From the NCBI RefSeq assembly GCF_042731755.1, contig NZ_JBHWLR010000004.1, positions 372,001-436,000 on the forward strand: a DNA stretch of 64,000 nt. Direction: 5' to 3'. Shown here piece by piece: positions 22,926 through 31,305 of the stretch (positions within the stretch are counted from its first letter, which is position 1; the number at the start of each line of letters is the position of its first letter). The notes under the pieces were generated by a model. That model had not been told where the DNA came from. It did not search any database and worked only from the letters and a program-made list of their open reading frames with translations. Source of the stretch: Promicromonospora sp042731755. Its GTDB lineage: Bacteria; Actinomycetota; Actinomycetes; Actinomycetales; Cellulomonadaceae. The position numbers and the translations under genes are program-made.

Positions 22926-23981
22926 ATGACAACTCCTACCCCCCGTACCCCGCGCCGCGGCGCGCCTTCCGGTGCACGCCGCAGCCCGCTGACCAGCAGG
23001 GTCGCGCTGGGCGCCACCGCCGCGTTCGCCGCCCTGACGCTCGCCGCGTGCGGCGGCAACGTGGGTGCCGCCGGTGGCGGCGAGGGTGAAGACTTCCCGT
23101 CCGGCCCGGTGACGATCACCGTGGGGCAGGACGCCGGCGGGTCGACCGACCTCATCGCCCGGGCCGTGGCCGAGGGCATGGCGGAGGACCTCGGCGTGGC
23201 CGTCCCCGTCGTCAACCGGGCCGGGGCCAACGGCGCCGTGGCGACCGAGGAGGTCGCGGGCAAGCCCGCCGACGGGTACGAGCTGGTGCTGCTGAACGCC
23301 TCCCTCATCACGATCACGCCGCTGGCCGTGTCGGAGGACGAGGCCGTGGACCTGGGCAAGCTCGACGTCCTCAAGGGGCTCTCGCAGGACGACTACGTGC
23401 TGCTGGCCAGCGTCGACTCCGGGTTCGAGAACCTGGACGACCTCAAGGGCGCTTCCGGCGAGATCAAGTACGGCACCACGGGCGTGGGCACCGGCTCGCA
23501 GCTCGCCCCGGCGGCGCTGTTCGCGCAGGCGGAGATCGACGGCACGGCCGTCCCGTTCGACTCGGGCTCGCCCGCGCTGACCGCCGTCGTCGGCGACCAG
23601 GTGCAGGTCGCCACGGTGCAGCTCGGTGAGGCCAAGCCCCAGATCGACGCCGGCAAGGTGGTGCCGCTGCTGGCCTTCTCGGCCGAGCGCAACCAGTTCC
23701 TGCCCGACGTGCCGACCGCCGTCGAGGAGGGCTACGACGTGCCCGTGTCGCAGTACCGCGCCCTGGCCGCCCCGAAGGGCCTGCCGGAGGACGTCAAGGC
23801 CCGGCTCGTCGAGTCGATCGACGCCGCCATCGCCTCGGACACCTACACGTCGTTCAACGAGAACAACCTGCTGACGCCGCACGAGATCTCGGGCGACGAG
23901 GTCACCACGGAGTGGACCGAGCTCGCCGACAAGTACAAGGCGCTCACCGAGGAGTACGACATCAGCCTCGCAGAGGGCTGA
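22926..23981 (+). CDS. tctC: Tripartite tricarboxylate transporter substrate-binding lipoprotein
   Basis: The ATG at 22926 follows AGGAG. The 351-residue protein has a basic N-terminus, a lipobox LTLAAC and a mature Bug/TctC domain with the typical PVTITVGQDAGGSTDLIAR, VVNRAGANGAVA and FNENNLLT elements. The family binds carboxylates outside the cell and delivers them to the TctA/TctB membrane unit. It is the first gene of the tctCBA-USP operon. The shared promoter element with the glucarate operon suggests an aldaric acid as ligand rather than citrate. Confidence 0.9.
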   Translation: MTTPTPRTPRRGAPSGARRSPLTSRVALGATAAFAALTLAACGGNVGAAGGGEGEDFPSGPVTITVGQDAGGSTDLIARAVAEGMAEDLGVAVPVVNRAGANGAVATEEVAGKPADGYELVLLNASLITITPLAVSEDEAVDLGKLDVLKGLSQDDYVLLASVDSGFENLDDLKGASGEIKYGTTGVGTGSQLAPAALFAQAEIDGTAVPFDSGSPALTAVVGDQVQVATVQLGEAKPQIDAGKVVPLLAFSAERNQFLPDVPTAVEEGYDVPVSQYRALAAPKGLPEDVKARLVESIDAAIASDTYTSFNENNLLTPHEISGDEVTTEWTELADKYKALTEEYDISLAEG

Positions 23982-24014
23982 TCCCTCGTGGCAACGGCAA
24001 CCAAGGAGGAACGC

Positions 24015-24578
24015 GTGGACGGCAGCTCGAAGGGCACGCCGGACGGCAGCTCGGACGGCGGGGCGGACGGCGCAGCCGCCGTCGCGCCCGTCGACCCGGC
24101 CCAGGCCCTCGTCGACGAGTGGGCCGAGGAGACGCCGCCGCCGGCCGGGCCGGTCGCCAACCTCGCGGCCAGCCTGGTCACGACCGCGATCGGCGTCCTG
24201 GGCGCCGTGACGGCGGTCGGGCTGGGCCTGGGCACACTGACCAAGCCGGCCGCCGGCCTGTGGCCGCTCGCGATCAGCGTCGCCGTGGTGGTGCTGTCGC
24301 TCGCCCAGGTCGTCGTCGGACGGCGGGGCGGCGACGGGGAGAAGTTCTCCCGCTACTCGTGGCTCTCGCTGGTCGGCCTCGCGACCCTCCTGGGGCTCGT
24401 GGCGCTGCTGCCGGTGATCGGCTTCGAGATCCCCGCCCTGCTGCTGAGCCTGATCTGGATGAAGTTCCTGGGCGGCGAGTCCTGGCGCTCCGCCGTCCTC
24501 TACTCGGTGCTCGTGGTCGGGGTGCTGTACGGGGTCTTCGTCGGGGCGCTCAGCACCAACGTCCCGCACCTCTTCTGA
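24015..24578 (+). CDS. tctB: Tripartite tricarboxylate transporter small membrane subunit
   Basis: GTG 24015 is chosen because AGGAGG lies five bases before it; a GTG at 23988 in the same frame has a poorer site and would translate the ribosome site itself. The 187-residue protein has an unusually long polar N-terminus (about 40 residues, Asp/Gly/Ala-rich) and then four membrane helices typical of TctB. It partners TctA in a proton- or sodium-coupled importer. It lies 33 bases after tctC. Confidence 0.85.
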   Translation: MDGSSKGTPDGSSDGGADGAAAVAPVDPAQALVDEWAEETPPPAGPVANLAASLVTTAIGVLGAVTAVGLGLGTLTKPAAGLWPLAISVAVVVLSLAQVVVGRRGGDGEKFSRYSWLSLVGLATLLGLVALLPVIGFEIPALLLSLIWMKFLGGESWRSAVLYSVLVVGVLYGVFVGALSTNVPHLF

Positions 24579-24613
24579 CCGCACCGCAGGTCTGATCCGC
24601 AAGGGAATCGCAC

Positions 24614-26185
24614 GTGGAATCACTGCAGAACGTGGCCGCCGGCTTCGCCGTCGTGCTCGAACCGACCAACCTCCTGTACTGCCTGCTCGGTGTGGTCATC
24701 GGCATGCTCATCGGGGTGCTGCCAGGCCTCGGCCCGGCGGCCACCATCGCCATCCTGCTCCCGCTGACGTACGGCGTTGAGCCGGTCACCGCGATCATCA
24801 TGCTCGCCGGCATCTTCTACGGCGCGCAGTACGGCGGCACCATCACGTCCGTGCTGCTCCGCCTGCCCGGCGAGGCCAGCTCGGTGGTCACGGTCCTGGA
24901 CGGGCACGCCATGGCCAGACAGGGCAGGGCGGGCACGGCGCTCGGCGTCGCGGCCGTCGGGTCGTTCATCGGTGGCACCGTCGCCATCGTCGGGCTGACC
25001 TTCCTGGCCCCGGTCGTGGCCGGTTTCGCCCTCGACTTCGGGCCACCCGAGTACGCGGCCCTGGCCCTGCTGGGCATCCTCCTGGTCTCGACCATCGCGT
25101 CCGGCGCGCGGCTCAAGGCGCTGATCGCCGCCGCGATCGGGCTGCTGCTGGCCACCGTCGGGCGCGACGCCTTCACGGGTGCCGAACGCTTCACCTTCGA
25201 CAACCTGAGCCTGGCCGACGGCATCGACTTCGTGCCCGTGGCCATGGGCCTGTTCGGCCTCGGCGAGATCCTCTACAACCTGGAGGAGCGGCACCGCGCC
25301 GTGCACGCGCCCGGCAAGGTGACCAACGTCTGGCCGTCGCGCAAGGACCTCAAGGAGTCGTCGGGCGCCGTGACCCGCGGGTCGGTGCTCGGGTTCTTCC
25401 TCGGCATCCTGCCCGGCGGCGGCGCGACCATCGCCTCCATGGCCGCCTACGCCGCGGAGAAGAAGCGCGCCAAGGACCCGAGCCGGTTCGGCAAGGGCGC
25501 CATCGAGGGCGTGGCCGGGCCGGAGACGGCGAACAACGCCGCCGCGACCAGCTCGTTCATCCCGCTGCTCACGCTCGGCATCCCCGCCAACGCGACCATG
25601 GCGCTCATGTTCGGCGCGCTCCTGATCCAGGGCATCACGCCCGGGCCGCAGCTCGTGACCGAGCACCCCGAGCTGTTCTGGGGCGTGGTCAACTCGATGT
25701 ACATCGGCAACGTGCTGCTGCTCATCATGTCGATCCCGCTGGTAGGCGTGTTCGTGCGCATCCTGCGGGTGCGCGCGGCGATCCTGGCGCCCGTGACGGC
25801 CCTGATCACGATGGTCGGCGCCTACACCATCAACAACTCCGTGTTCGACGTGCTGCTGGTCGTCGTCTTCGGCGCCGTCGGGTACCTGATGAAGAAGTTC
25901 GGGTTCGAGCCGGGGCCGCTCGTGCTGGCGTTCGTGCTCGGCTCGCTGCTGGAGTCCAGCCTGCGGCGCTCGCTGCTGATGTTCGACGGGTCGGCCGCCG
26001 GCTTCTTCACGCGGCCCATCTCGGCGACGCTGCTGGTGGTGTTCGTGGTGGTGGCCGTGCTGCCCCTGATCCGTGCCGTCCGCGACCGGCGGGCGGGCGG
26101 GGTGCCTGCTGTTGCCGGTGGGGCTGTTGCTGGGACGTCGGACGCCGGTGCGTCGGCGAAGAACCGAGAGGAAGAGTCCGTATGA
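24614..26185 (+). CDS. tctA: Tripartite tricarboxylate transporter large permease subunit
   Basis: The 523-residue protein starts with GTG and has about 12 membrane helices. It shows the family's two-fold signatures GVLPGLGPAATIAILLPLTY and GILPGGGATIASMAAYAAEK, plus GTITSVLLRLPGEASSV and TLGIPANATMALMFGAL. TctA forms the translocation path for the substrate delivered by TctC. Its stop overlaps the following stress-protein gene by four bases. Confidence 0.93.
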   Translation: MESLQNVAAGFAVVLEPTNLLYCLLGVVIGMLIGVLPGLGPAATIAILLPLTYGVEPVTAIIMLAGIFYGAQYGGTITSVLLRLPGEASSVVTVLDGHAMARQGRAGTALGVAAVGSFIGGTVAIVGLTFLAPVVAGFALDFGPPEYAALALLGILLVSTIASGARLKALIAAAIGLLLATVGRDAFTGAERFTFDNLSLADGIDFVPVAMGLFGLGEILYNLEERHRAVHAPGKVTNVWPSRKDLKESSGAVTRGSVLGFFLGILPGGGATIASMAAYAAEKKRAKDPSRFGKGAIEGVAGPETANNAAATSSFIPLLTLGIPANATMALMFGALLIQGITPGPQLVTEHPELFWGVVNSMYIGNVLLLIMSIPLVGVFVRILRVRAAILAPVTALITMVGAYTINNSVFDVLLVVVFGAVGYLMKKFGFEPGPLVLAFVLGSLLESSLRRSLLMFDGSAAGFFTRPISATLLVVFVVVAVLPLIRAVRDRRAGGVPAVAGGAVAGTSDAGASAKNREEESV

Positions 26186-26577
26186 GCATCGTCGTTGGCT
26201 ACGTCCCCACGCCCGCGGGGGAGGCCGCCGTGCAGGCGGCGATCGTCGAGGCGGGCCTGCGGGACGAGGACCTGCTGGTCGTGAACTCGGCGCGGGAGGG
26301 CTCGCTGGTCGAGTCCACGGTCGCCGCCGAGGAGGACCTCGACCGGGTGCTCGCGCAGGCCGCGGCGGCGGGGGTGAAGGCGCAGCTCGTGCGCGGCACG
26401 CACCGTGACGACTTCACCGACGAGATCCTCGACCTCGCCGAGCAGCACGACGCCTCGCTGATCGTGATCGGCCTGCGCCGGCGCAGCACGGTGGGCAAGT
26501 TCATCATGGGCTCGGTCGCGCAGCGCATCCTGCTCCAGGCCGAGCACCCGGTCCTGGCGGTCAAGCCCCCGCGCTGA
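26182..26577 (+). CDS. Universal stress protein (UspA family)
   Basis: A 131-residue single-domain UspA protein: MSIVVGYVPTPAGEAA at the start, LIVIGLRRRSTVGKFIMGSV carrying the G-x2-G-x9-G-[ST]-type ATP-binding loop in altered form, and VLAVKPPR at the end. It overlaps tctA by four bases. UspA genes are a frequent last member of tctCBA operons, where a role in controlling the transporter has been suggested but not established. Confidence 0.88.
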   Translation: MSIVVGYVPTPAGEAAVQAAIVEAGLRDEDLLVVNSAREGSLVESTVAAEEDLDRVLAQAAAAGVKAQLVRGTHRDDFTDEILDLAEQHDASLIVIGLRRRSTVGKFIMGSVAQRILLQAEHPVLAVKPPR

Positions 26578-26620
26578 CGACCGGCCCTGCCGCCGTCCGG
26601 CAGGCCGCGCAGGCGCGGGT

Positions 26621-26681
26621 GTTGACCACAGCGGTTGCTGCCAGTGAGGTGCCCCTCCTGGCAGCAGCCGCTGTGGTCAAC
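26621..26681. terminator. 24-base-stem bidirectional terminator
   Basis: Arms 26621-26644 and 26658-26681 match at 23 of 24 positions around a 13-base loop, between the convergent stress-protein and gntR stops. The sequence (GTTGACCACAGCGG...) differs from families A and B. Confidence 0.8.
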
Positions 26682-26711
26682 GGCTTTGCCCGACGGCGGC
26701 CGGCGGCCTGG

Positions 26712-27467
26712 TCAGTGGGCGGGGTCGGCGCCCGACTCCGTCAGGAGGCGGCGGCGGGACGACGTGAGGTGGACCCGCATCGCCGCCGCGGCGGCGAGCG
26801 GGTCCTGCGCGTCCAGGGCGTCGAGCACGGCGCGGTGCTCCTGGACGACGCCGGCGAAGCGGCTGCCGCCGTGCCGCGCGTCGGCGCGCGGGTCGTCGTC
26901 GGGCGCCTCGTCGTCGTGCGCTCCGTCGTCGGCGTGCAGGTCCAGCCGGCCGCGCGGCATGGCGATCATCTGCGGGCCCAGCCGGTCCAGGGCCTCCAGG
27001 AGGAACCTGTTGCCCGCGGCCTCGGCGACGAGCCGGTGGAACGCGAAGTCGTGCTGCATCGCGGTGGCGGGGTGCCCGTCGGACGCCGCGAGCGCGTCGA
27101 GCCGGTCGGCCAGTGCCGCGAGCTGAGCGGGCGTGCGCCGTCCGGCGGCGAGCGCGGCGGCCTCGGCCTCCAGCGCGAGGCGGTACTCGACCAGTGCGAG
27201 CCGGTCGGCCAGCGACCGGGCGACGGGGGCGCCGCCGTCGTCCGCCTCGGCGGGCGGGGTGAGCGCGTAGCTGCCGCTGCCGCGCCGGGTGTGGACCAGA
27301 CCCTCCAGGTTGAGGCGCGCGATGGCCTCGCGGACGACGGTGCGGCTGACCTGGTGCTCGACGGCGAGGCGCGGCTCGCTGGGCAGCTTCTCGCCCGGCG
27401 CGATGTCGCCGTTGACGATGCGGCTGCGCAGCGTCTCCACCAGGGTGCCGCTCAGGGTCTGGGCCAT
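26712..27467 (-). CDS. FadR-type GntR transcriptional regulator
   Basis: The 251-residue protein has a GntR winged helix (about 5-75: PGEKLPSEPRLAVEHQVSRT, VVREAIARLNLEGLV) and an FCD effector domain with the metal-ligand pattern HDFAFHRLVAEAAGN and EHRAVLDAL...RVHL. Such regulators commonly respond to sugar acids. It lies downstream of the talarate/galactarate dehydratase gene in the same orientation, separated by a family B palindrome, and is the obvious candidate to control it. Confidence 0.88.
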   Translation of the reverse strand: MAQTLSGTLVETLRSRIVNGDIAPGEKLPSEPRLAVEHQVSRTVVREAIARLNLEGLVHTRRGSGSYALTPPAEADDGGAPVARSLADRLALVEYRLALEAEAAALAAGRRTPAQLAALADRLDALAASDGHPATAMQHDFAFHRLVAEAAGNRFLLEALDRLGPQMIAMPRGRLDLHADDGAHDDEAPDDDPRADARHGGSRFAGVVQEHRAVLDALDAQDPLAAAAAMRVHLTSSRRRLLTESGADPAH

Positions 27468-27516
27468 GGGCTCATGCTTCCATCTCGACGCGGTCTCCCG
27501 CCGGAACTCTCGGAGG

Positions 27517-27564
27517 ACGTGTCAGACGTACAGGTCCCTCGGGTGACCTGTACGTCTGACACGT
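27517..27564. repeat. Palindromic 3'-end repeat, family B copy 2
   Basis: Perfect 20-base arms (27517-27536 and 27545-27564) with an eight-base loop, sharing GTGTCAGACGTACAGGTC with copy 1 at 13767. It lies downstream of the dehydratase stop and before the gntR start. Confidence 0.9.
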
Positions 27565-27595
27565 CGCGGGGGATCAGGCGCGGATCAGGCGCGGG

Positions 27596-28729
27596 TCAGG
27601 CGGGGCCGAAGGTCGCCGTGTCCGTCGTCCAGGCGCGGGCCTGCTCGCTGAACGTCACGCCGAGACCCGGGCGGTCCGGCACGAGCATGCGACCGTCCTT
27701 CGTCTCGAGGCGCTCGTTGAACAGCGGGTCGAGCCAGTCGAAGTGCTCCACCCACGGCTCGCGCGGGTACGTGGCGGCCAGGTGCAGGTGGATCTCCATC
27801 GCGAAGTGCGGCGCGAGGTCCAGCCCGGCCTGGTCGGCGAGCGTGAGCAGCCGCAGGAACTGCGTGATGCCGCCGACGCGTGGGGCGTCGGGCTGGATGA
27901 TGTCGCACGCGCGCTTCTCGATGAGCCGCTCGTGCTCCGCCACGGAGGCGAGCATCTCGCCCGTGGCGATCGGGGTGTCCAGGGCGGCGGCGAGCGCGGC
28001 GTGGCCCTCGGCGTCGTAGGCGTCCAGGGGCTCTTCGATCCAGACGAGGTCGAACTCCTCCAGACGCCGGCCCATGCGCAGGGCGGTGCCGCGGTCCCAC
28101 TGCTGGTTGGCGTCGACCATGAGCGGCACGTCGGGGCCGATGTGCTCGCGGACGGCGGCGACGCGGGCGAGGTCCGTGCGCCCGTCGGGCAGCCCGACCT
28201 TGATCTTGATGCCGCCGATGCCCTCGGCGATCGACCGGCTCGCGCGCTCCTTGACCTCCTCGATGCTCGCGTTGAGGAACCCGCCCGAGGTGTTGTAGGT
28301 ACGCACGGAGTCGCGGTGCGAGCCGAGCAGCTTGGCCAGCGGCAGGCCGGCGCGCTTGGCCTTGAGGTCGTACAGGGCGATGTCGATGGCGGCCAGGGCC
28401 TGGGTCGCGACGCCGGACCGGCCGACCGACGCGCCCGCCCACAGCAGCTTCGTGTACAGCTTGGCGATGTCGTTCGGGTCCTCGCCGATCGCGGTCTGGG
28501 CCACCTCCTTGGCGTGCGCGTACTGGGCGGGGCCGCCCGCGCGCTTGGAGTAGGAGAAGCCGAGGCCCTCGAAGCCCTGCTCGGTGGTGATCTCCGCGAA
28601 CAGGAACGCGACCTCGGTCATGGGCTTCTGCCGGCCGGTGAAGACCTTGGCGTCGGAGATGGGGGTGGCCAGCGGCAGCGTGACAGTCGAGAGCTGCACG
28701 GTCCGGATGGCGTCGGGCTGGTACGTCAT
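27596..28729 (-). CDS. L-talarate/galactarate dehydratase
   Basis: This 377-residue protein belongs to the mandelate-racemase branch of the enolase superfamily. Recognised blocks are YSKRAGGPAQYAHA, WAGASVGRSGVATQALAAID, GIKIKVGLPDG with the KxK catalytic lysines, VDANQQWDRG, WIEEPLDAYD and APHFAMEIHLHLAATYPREP with the catalytic His. These follow the Salmonella TalrD/GalrD enzyme closely. It dehydrates m-galactarate and L-talarate to 5-keto-4-deoxyglucarate, the substrate of KdgD. So galactarate from pectin feeds the same route as glucarate. It has its own promoter. Confidence 0.92.
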   Translation of the reverse strand: MTYQPDAIRTVQLSTVTLPLATPISDAKVFTGRQKPMTEVAFLFAEITTEQGFEGLGFSYSKRAGGPAQYAHAKEVAQTAIGEDPNDIAKLYTKLLWAGASVGRSGVATQALAAIDIALYDLKAKRAGLPLAKLLGSHRDSVRTYNTSGGFLNASIEEVKERASRSIAEGIGGIKIKVGLPDGRTDLARVAAVREHIGPDVPLMVDANQQWDRGTALRMGRRLEEFDLVWIEEPLDAYDAEGHAALAAALDTPIATGEMLASVAEHERLIEKRACDIIQPDAPRVGGITQFLRLLTLADQAGLDLAPHFAMEIHLHLAATYPREPWVEHFDWLDPLFNERLETKDGRMLVPDRPGLGVTFSEQARAWTTDTATFGPA

Positions 28730-28766
28730 GGCGCTCCTTTGCGGCGGGATGTTCGCTTGCGATCAT

Positions 28767-28775
28767 ACAAGTTGT
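28767..28775 (-). promoter_or_regulatory. Promoter/operator of the talarate/galactarate dehydratase
   Basis: The complement carries a TATGAT -10-like box about 18 bases after TTGGTC. ACAAGTTGT (28767-28775), a 4-1-4 palindrome, abuts it. This is a plausible GntR/FadR site, 38-46 bases before the start codon. Confidence 0.5.
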
Positions 28776-28811
28776 GAACCTGTCTGACCAATATCGATGG
28801 GACCCTGGGAC

Positions 28812-29753
28812 ATGACCTCCCACCTCGTCCTCGGCGCCGGTCCTGTCGGCACCGCGCTCGCCCTCCGGCTGGCGCACGCCGGCCGCTCCGTCGCGGTGGT
28901 GACCCGCTCCGGCGGCGGCCCGGCGCACCCCCGCGTGGAGCGGATCGCGCTGGACGCCACGGACGCGACGGCGCTCGCCGCTGCGGCCCGGGGCGCGGAC
29001 GTGCTGTACAACTGCGCGAACCCCGGCTCGTACCAGGCATGGGAGCGCGGCTGGCCCCCGCTGGCGGCCGCGGCACTGCACGCCGCGGAGTCCTCCGGCG
29101 CGGTGCTCGTGACGCTCGGCAACCTCTACGGCTACGGCCCGGTCGACGGGCCGATGACCCGCGGCCTGCCGCTCGCGGCGTCGGACCACAAGGGCCGGCT
29201 CCGGGCGCGGCTGTGGCAGGAGGCGCTCGCCGCCCACCGCGCCGGGCGGGTGCGCGCCACCGAGGCGCGCGCCTCCGACTACATCGGGCCGACCGTCCCC
29301 GCCTCGCACGGCCTGCTGCCCATGTACGCGGCGGCGACGCTCGCCGGCAAGCCAACCAGTGTCATGGCTGACCCGGACCAGCCGCACACCTGGACGGCGG
29401 TCGACGACGTCGCCGCGACCCTGGTGGCGCTCGGCGCCGACGACCGGGCCTGGGGCTCGCCGTGGCTGGTGCCCTCCAACCCGCCCGCGACCGTCCGCGA
29501 GGTGCTGCGCGAGCTGGGTGCGCGGGCCGGGACGGGGGAGCCCCGGCTGCGCCGCGTGCCGCGCGCGGTGCTGCGGGCCGGAGGCCTCGTGGTGCCGCTC
29601 CTGCGCGAGGCGCTGGGCGTGCTCTACCAGTTCGACCGGCCGTTCGTGGCGGACGCCGCCGAGACCACCGGGGTGTTCGGCGTCCGGCCGACGCCGTGGG
29701 ACGACGTCCTGGACGCGACGGCGACGGCCTGGCACGCCCGGGCGACCTCCTGA
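28812..29753 (+). CDS. NAD-dependent epimerase/dehydratase family protein
   Basis: Start taken at ATG 28812 (MTSHLVLGAGPVGTALALRL), which places the Rossmann glycine motif at the N-terminus. The 313-residue protein is of the atypical extended SDR type: DVLYNCANPGSYQAWERGW, LVTLGNLYGYGP and ASDYIGPTVP replace the usual YxxxK region. Related proteins are annotated as sugar-nucleotide epimerases or reductases without firm substrates. It is divergent from the talarate dehydratase gene and could share its control region. Confidence 0.75.
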   Translation: MTSHLVLGAGPVGTALALRLAHAGRSVAVVTRSGGGPAHPRVERIALDATDATALAAAARGADVLYNCANPGSYQAWERGWPPLAAAALHAAESSGAVLVTLGNLYGYGPVDGPMTRGLPLAASDHKGRLRARLWQEALAAHRAGRVRATEARASDYIGPTVPASHGLLPMYAAATLAGKPTSVMADPDQPHTWTAVDDVAATLVALGADDRAWGSPWLVPSNPPATVREVLRELGARAGTGEPRLRRVPRAVLRAGGLVVPLLREALGVLYQFDRPFVADAAETTGVFGVRPTPWDDVLDATATAWHARATS

Positions 29754-29754
29754 T

Positions 29755-29824
29755 CTCCTTTGAGGCCCTGGTTTCTTCGCTTTGGGGCGGCTCAAAGAGG
29801 AGAAAGCCGGGCCTCAAAGGGGAG
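29755..29824 (+). terminator. Long hairpin after the epimerase gene
   Basis: Outer arms CTCCTTTGAGGCCC (29755-29768) and GGGCCTCAAAGGGGAG (29809-29824) pair with a single bulge; GGTTTCT/AGAAAGCC pairs inside. It starts two bases after the stop codon and precedes the arsR gene. Confidence 0.75.
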
Positions 29825-29851
29825 TGGGGTGGCGGCTGTTAACATCGTCGT

Positions 29852-30343
29852 ATGGCGATGACAGAGGTGGCGGGCGATGTCGCGGCCCGCGAGTCCGAGG
29901 CGATGGTCGTGGCGGCGTGCCTGTTCCACGGGTTCTCGGACCCGTCGCGGCTGGCGATCCTGCAGCACCTGGCCCTCGGCGAGCACCGCGTGGTCGACCT
30001 GACCAAGCACCTCGGCCTGGCCCAGTCCACGGTGTCCAAGCACCTGGCCTGCCTGCGCGACTGCGGGCTCGTCGAGTCCCGGCCGCAGGGGCGGGCGTCG
30101 GTGTTCTCGCTGACCCACCCGGAGGCGACGCTCGCGGTGCTCGCATCCGCCGAGCAGCTGCTGGCGCTGACCGGCGACGCCGTGGCCCTGTGCCCGGTCT
30201 ACGGCGTGGACGGCTCGGCGGTGCACCCGTCCGAGCTGGCGGCACCCGTGTCGGTTCCGGCGGTGCAGGTTGCGACGACGGCGTCGGGGTCGGCTCCGAC
30301 GACGACGGCGGAACCGTCCGCGGCGTCGGGAGCAGCCTCGTGA
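29852..30343 (+). CDS. ArsR/SmtB-family metal sensor, CmtR-like
   Basis: A 163-residue protein with an ArsR winged helix (FHGFSDPSRLAILQHLALGE, AQSTVSKHLACLRDCGLV). The recognition helix holds CLRDC and a further Cys lies in ALCPVYG. This matches the two helix cysteines plus C-terminal Cys that bind Cd(II)/Pb(II) in mycobacterial CmtR. An Ala/Ser/Thr-rich tail of about 50 residues is extra. It overlaps the cation exporter gene by four bases and should derepress it on metal binding. Cd/Pb sensing is inferred from the cysteine pattern. Confidence 0.85.
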   Translation: MAMTEVAGDVAARESEAMVVAACLFHGFSDPSRLAILQHLALGEHRVVDLTKHLGLAQSTVSKHLACLRDCGLVESRPQGRASVFSLTHPEATLAVLASAEQLLALTGDAVALCPVYGVDGSAVHPSELAAPVSVPAVQVATTASGSAPTTTAEPSAASGAAS

Positions 30344-31287
30344 GCCACCACCACGGCCCTGGCGGCCACAGCCACGGGCACGACGCCGGCGCGCAGCGCG
30401 ACCCGGGCGGACGTCGCCGCCTGGCCGTCGCGTTCGGCATCACGGCGGCCGTCTTCGTGGCCCAGGCGGTCGGCGCCCTGCTCACCGGCAGCCTCGCGCT
30501 CCTGGTCGACACCGCGCACATGCTCACCGACGTCGCGGGCCTCGCCATCGCGCTCGGGGCGGCGTCGCTCGCGCTGCGGCCGCCGTCGTCGCGCCGGACC
30601 TGGGGGTTCCGGCGGGCCGAGATCCTGGCCGCGCTGGCCCAGGCCGCGGTGCTGCTCGCCGTCGGCGTGTACGCGCTGGTCGAGGGCGTGAGCCGCCTGG
30701 TCGGGCCGGCGGAGGCGCCGGGGCCGGGCCTGCTCGTCTTCGGCATCGTCGGCCTGGTGGGCAACGTCGTGGCGCTGCTCGTGCTGGCGGGCGGGCGGTC
30801 GGCGTCGTTCAACCTGCGCGCCGCGTTCCTGGAGGTGGTCAACGACGCGCTCGGCTCGGTCGCGGTGATCGTGGCCGCGGTCGTGATCGCGACGACGGGC
30901 TGGGAGCGGGCCGACGCCGTCGCGGGCCTGGTCATCGCCGTCCTCATCCTGCCGCGGGCCGCCCGGCTGCTGGCCGACTCGGCGAGCGTGCTGCTGGAGT
31001 CGACCCCGCCCGGCATGGACCTCGACGAGGTGCGGGCGCGGCTGCTGGAGGTGGAGCACGTCGAGGAGGTGCACGACCTGCACGCCTCCCTGGTCGCCAC
31101 CGGCCTGCCGACCATCAGCGCCCACGTCGTGGTGCGCGACGTCTGCTTCCGGGACGGGCAGGCGCCGCCCGTGCTCGACGCCCTGCAGCGGTGCGTCGCC
31201 ACGCAGTTCGACGTCCGCGTGGAGCACTCGACGTTCCAGCTCGAGCCCGCCGAGCACGCCCGGCACGAGGCGCCGACGCACGCCTGA
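30340..31287 (+). CDS. Cation diffusion facilitator (Zn/Cd exporter type)
   Basis: The GTG at 30340 overlaps the regulator stop (GTGA) and gives 315 residues. The N-terminus is His-rich (SHHHGPGGHSHGHD), then six membrane helices. Metal-site residues are visible in LLVDTAHMLTDVAG (HxxxD) and AAFLEVVNDALGSVAV (NDxxxS variant of HxxxD), followed by a cytoplasmic domain with EVHDLHASLVATG and RVEHSTFQLE. The HD-ND site is usual in CzcD/ZitB-type exporters. It should expel Zn, Cd or Pb from the cytosol in exchange for protons. Confidence 0.9.
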   Translation: MSHHHGPGGHSHGHDAGAQRDPGGRRRLAVAFGITAAVFVAQAVGALLTGSLALLVDTAHMLTDVAGLAIALGAASLALRPPSSRRTWGFRRAEILAALAQAAVLLAVGVYALVEGVSRLVGPAEAPGPGLLVFGIVGLVGNVVALLVLAGGRSASFNLRAAFLEVVNDALGSVAVIVAAVVIATTGWERADAVAGLVIAVLILPRAARLLADSASVLLESTPPGMDLDEVRARLLEVEHVEEVHDLHASLVATGLPTISAHVVVRDVCFRDGQAPPVLDALQRCVATQFDVRVEHSTFQLEPAEHARHEAPTHA

Positions 31288-31305
31288 CGGCGTCCGGCGC
31301 CCCGC

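Noticed and set aside
22926..26185. Naming the tripartite transporter a citrate transporter by family name
   Set aside because: The shared promoter element and neighbours point to aldaric acids; the family name alone does not give the substrate.
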